In this document: one piece after another, positions 63,529 to 64,000 of the stretch | Numbering within the stretch: position 1 is the first letter of the stretch | How the letters are laid out: each line of letters begins with the position of its first letter | NCBI GenBank assembly: GCA_030141605.1 | Contig: JAQGDQ010000261.1 | Span: 62,501 to 126,500, forward strand | Direction of reading: 5' to 3' | Length of the DNA: 64,000 bases | Origin: Tubiluchus corallicola | Taxonomy: Eukaryota > Priapulida > Priapulimorpha > Priapulimorphida > Tubiluchidae | The notes under the pieces: model-generated | What the model saw: only the letters and a program-made list of their open reading frames with translations | The model's database searches: none | What the model was told of the DNA's origin: nothing | Position numbers and translations under genes: made by a program

Positions 63529-64000
63529 TCAATACGTGTCAGGTGGTCCAGGAATACCTGGATCGCCATAAGGTCCAGGCCAGCCAGATTGTCCAACTAA
63601 ACCTTGCAGTCCTGATGGACCCATATCACCAGGATCACCTTTATCACCTTTGTCGCCTTTATCACCTTTTTCACCTTTAGGACCTACTGGACCTGATTGA
63701 CCGGGCATGCCATCAACACCATTATTACCTGGCAAGGCAGGCTCACCATCTGCCCCATCTTTGCCAGGTGAACCAGGCCATCCATCTAATCCAGGAATTC
63801 CTGGAAACCCTCGTGGGCCTCTTTCCCCAGTTAAGCCAGGTAGCCCATCAAATCCATCATATCCTGGTTTGCCGGGATAACCTTTATCACCTTTGGGACC
63901 AGGTTGCCCTGGAGCTCCATCTTTACCATCTCCACCATCATTTCCAGGATCCCCTTTTTCGCCTTTATCACCTGTGTGACCTTTTTCTCCCATTTCACCT
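63529..64000 (-). CDS. Collagen chain, 3' part, 5'-partial
   Basis: About 157 residues of near-continuous Gly-X-Y repeat, a collagen triple helix secreted to the extracellular matrix. It includes the charged runs [17 protein letters not shown] and GPKGDKG and several GFPGIPG-type blocks. The frame continues beyond the right edge. One break occurs: Gly is replaced by Ala at 63738-63736 (GEPALPG). The frame ends GIPGPPDTY then TGA (63531-63529). A minus-strand AATAAA lies about 80 bases further on (63448-63443), so this may be the true 3' end, with no NC1 or fibrillar C-propeptide domain. Alternatively a cryptic donor (CAC|GTATTG) inside the last codons leads to exons I did not find. Type not assigned. 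Confidence 0.8.
   Translation of the reverse strand, partial: GEMGEKGHTGDKGEKGDPGNDGGDGKDGAPGQPGPKGDKGYPGKPGYDGFDGLPGLTGERGPRGFPGIPGLDGWPGSPGKDGADGEPALPGNNGVDGMPGQSGPVGPKGEKGDKGDKGDKGDPGDMGPSGLQGLVGQSGWPGPYGDPGIPGPPDTY

Overview
The window is nuclear DNA from an animal. It is AT-rich, and its coding sequence is split into short exons with clean GT-AG junctions. Introns and spacers are packed with transposon debris and simple repeats. The identifiable host genes are metazoan: POMGNT1 (protein O-mannose glycosylation), a dihydrodiol dehydrogenase-like oxidoreductase (DHDH) and a collagen chain. Sequence divergence and repeat content suggest an invertebrate, but I cannot name a phylum. There are no bacterial operons, CRISPR arrays or rRNA genes.

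Layout. (1) 193-16934, + strand: the 3' two thirds of a POMGNT1 gene in twelve exons; its 5' exons lie left of the window. Its introns hold a tandemly duplicated ~1.1 kb repeat (1021-3151), a MITE-like repeat (4496-5090), a solo LTR with a 5-bp target duplication (9820-10257), and a 5'-truncated LINE sitting inside a CTA/CTG microsatellite (13614-16690). (2) 16935-19922: spacer. (3) 19923-33358: three head-to-tail copies of a ~3 kb transposon. Each carries a broken, intron-containing gene resembling the DUF6729 family (probably DDE-transposase-like), a ~121-bp minisatellite and a GC-rich tRNA-like tail. A complete, apparently young LINE sits on the minus strand inside the third copy, flanked by a perfect 15-bp duplication. 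(4) 33359-33547, - strand: a short open frame of unknown identity that ends at the transposon boundary. (5) 34452-58034, + strand: a complete eight-exon DHDH-like gene encoding 329 residues. One residue expected to be catalytic (Asp of the D-x-G-x-Y motif) is Gly. Its introns hold a 14-bp-TIR element, a hAT remnant with a perfect 8-bp duplication, several dead LINE fragments, an LTR-retrotransposon relic, a 25-bp minisatellite, and a 27-bp minisatellite that is open on both strands. (6) 58035-63528: mostly featureless spacer with one long inverted repeat. (7) 63529-64000, - strand: the 3' part of a collagen gene that continues past the right edge and faces DHDH tail to tail.

The host genes show no shared pathway; they are neighbours only. 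The most unusual structure is the transposon triplet at 20-33 kb. All three copies share the same in-frame stop, so the lineage spread after its gene was broken. A fragment of the same family lies inverted inside the hAT element at 42.4 kb.
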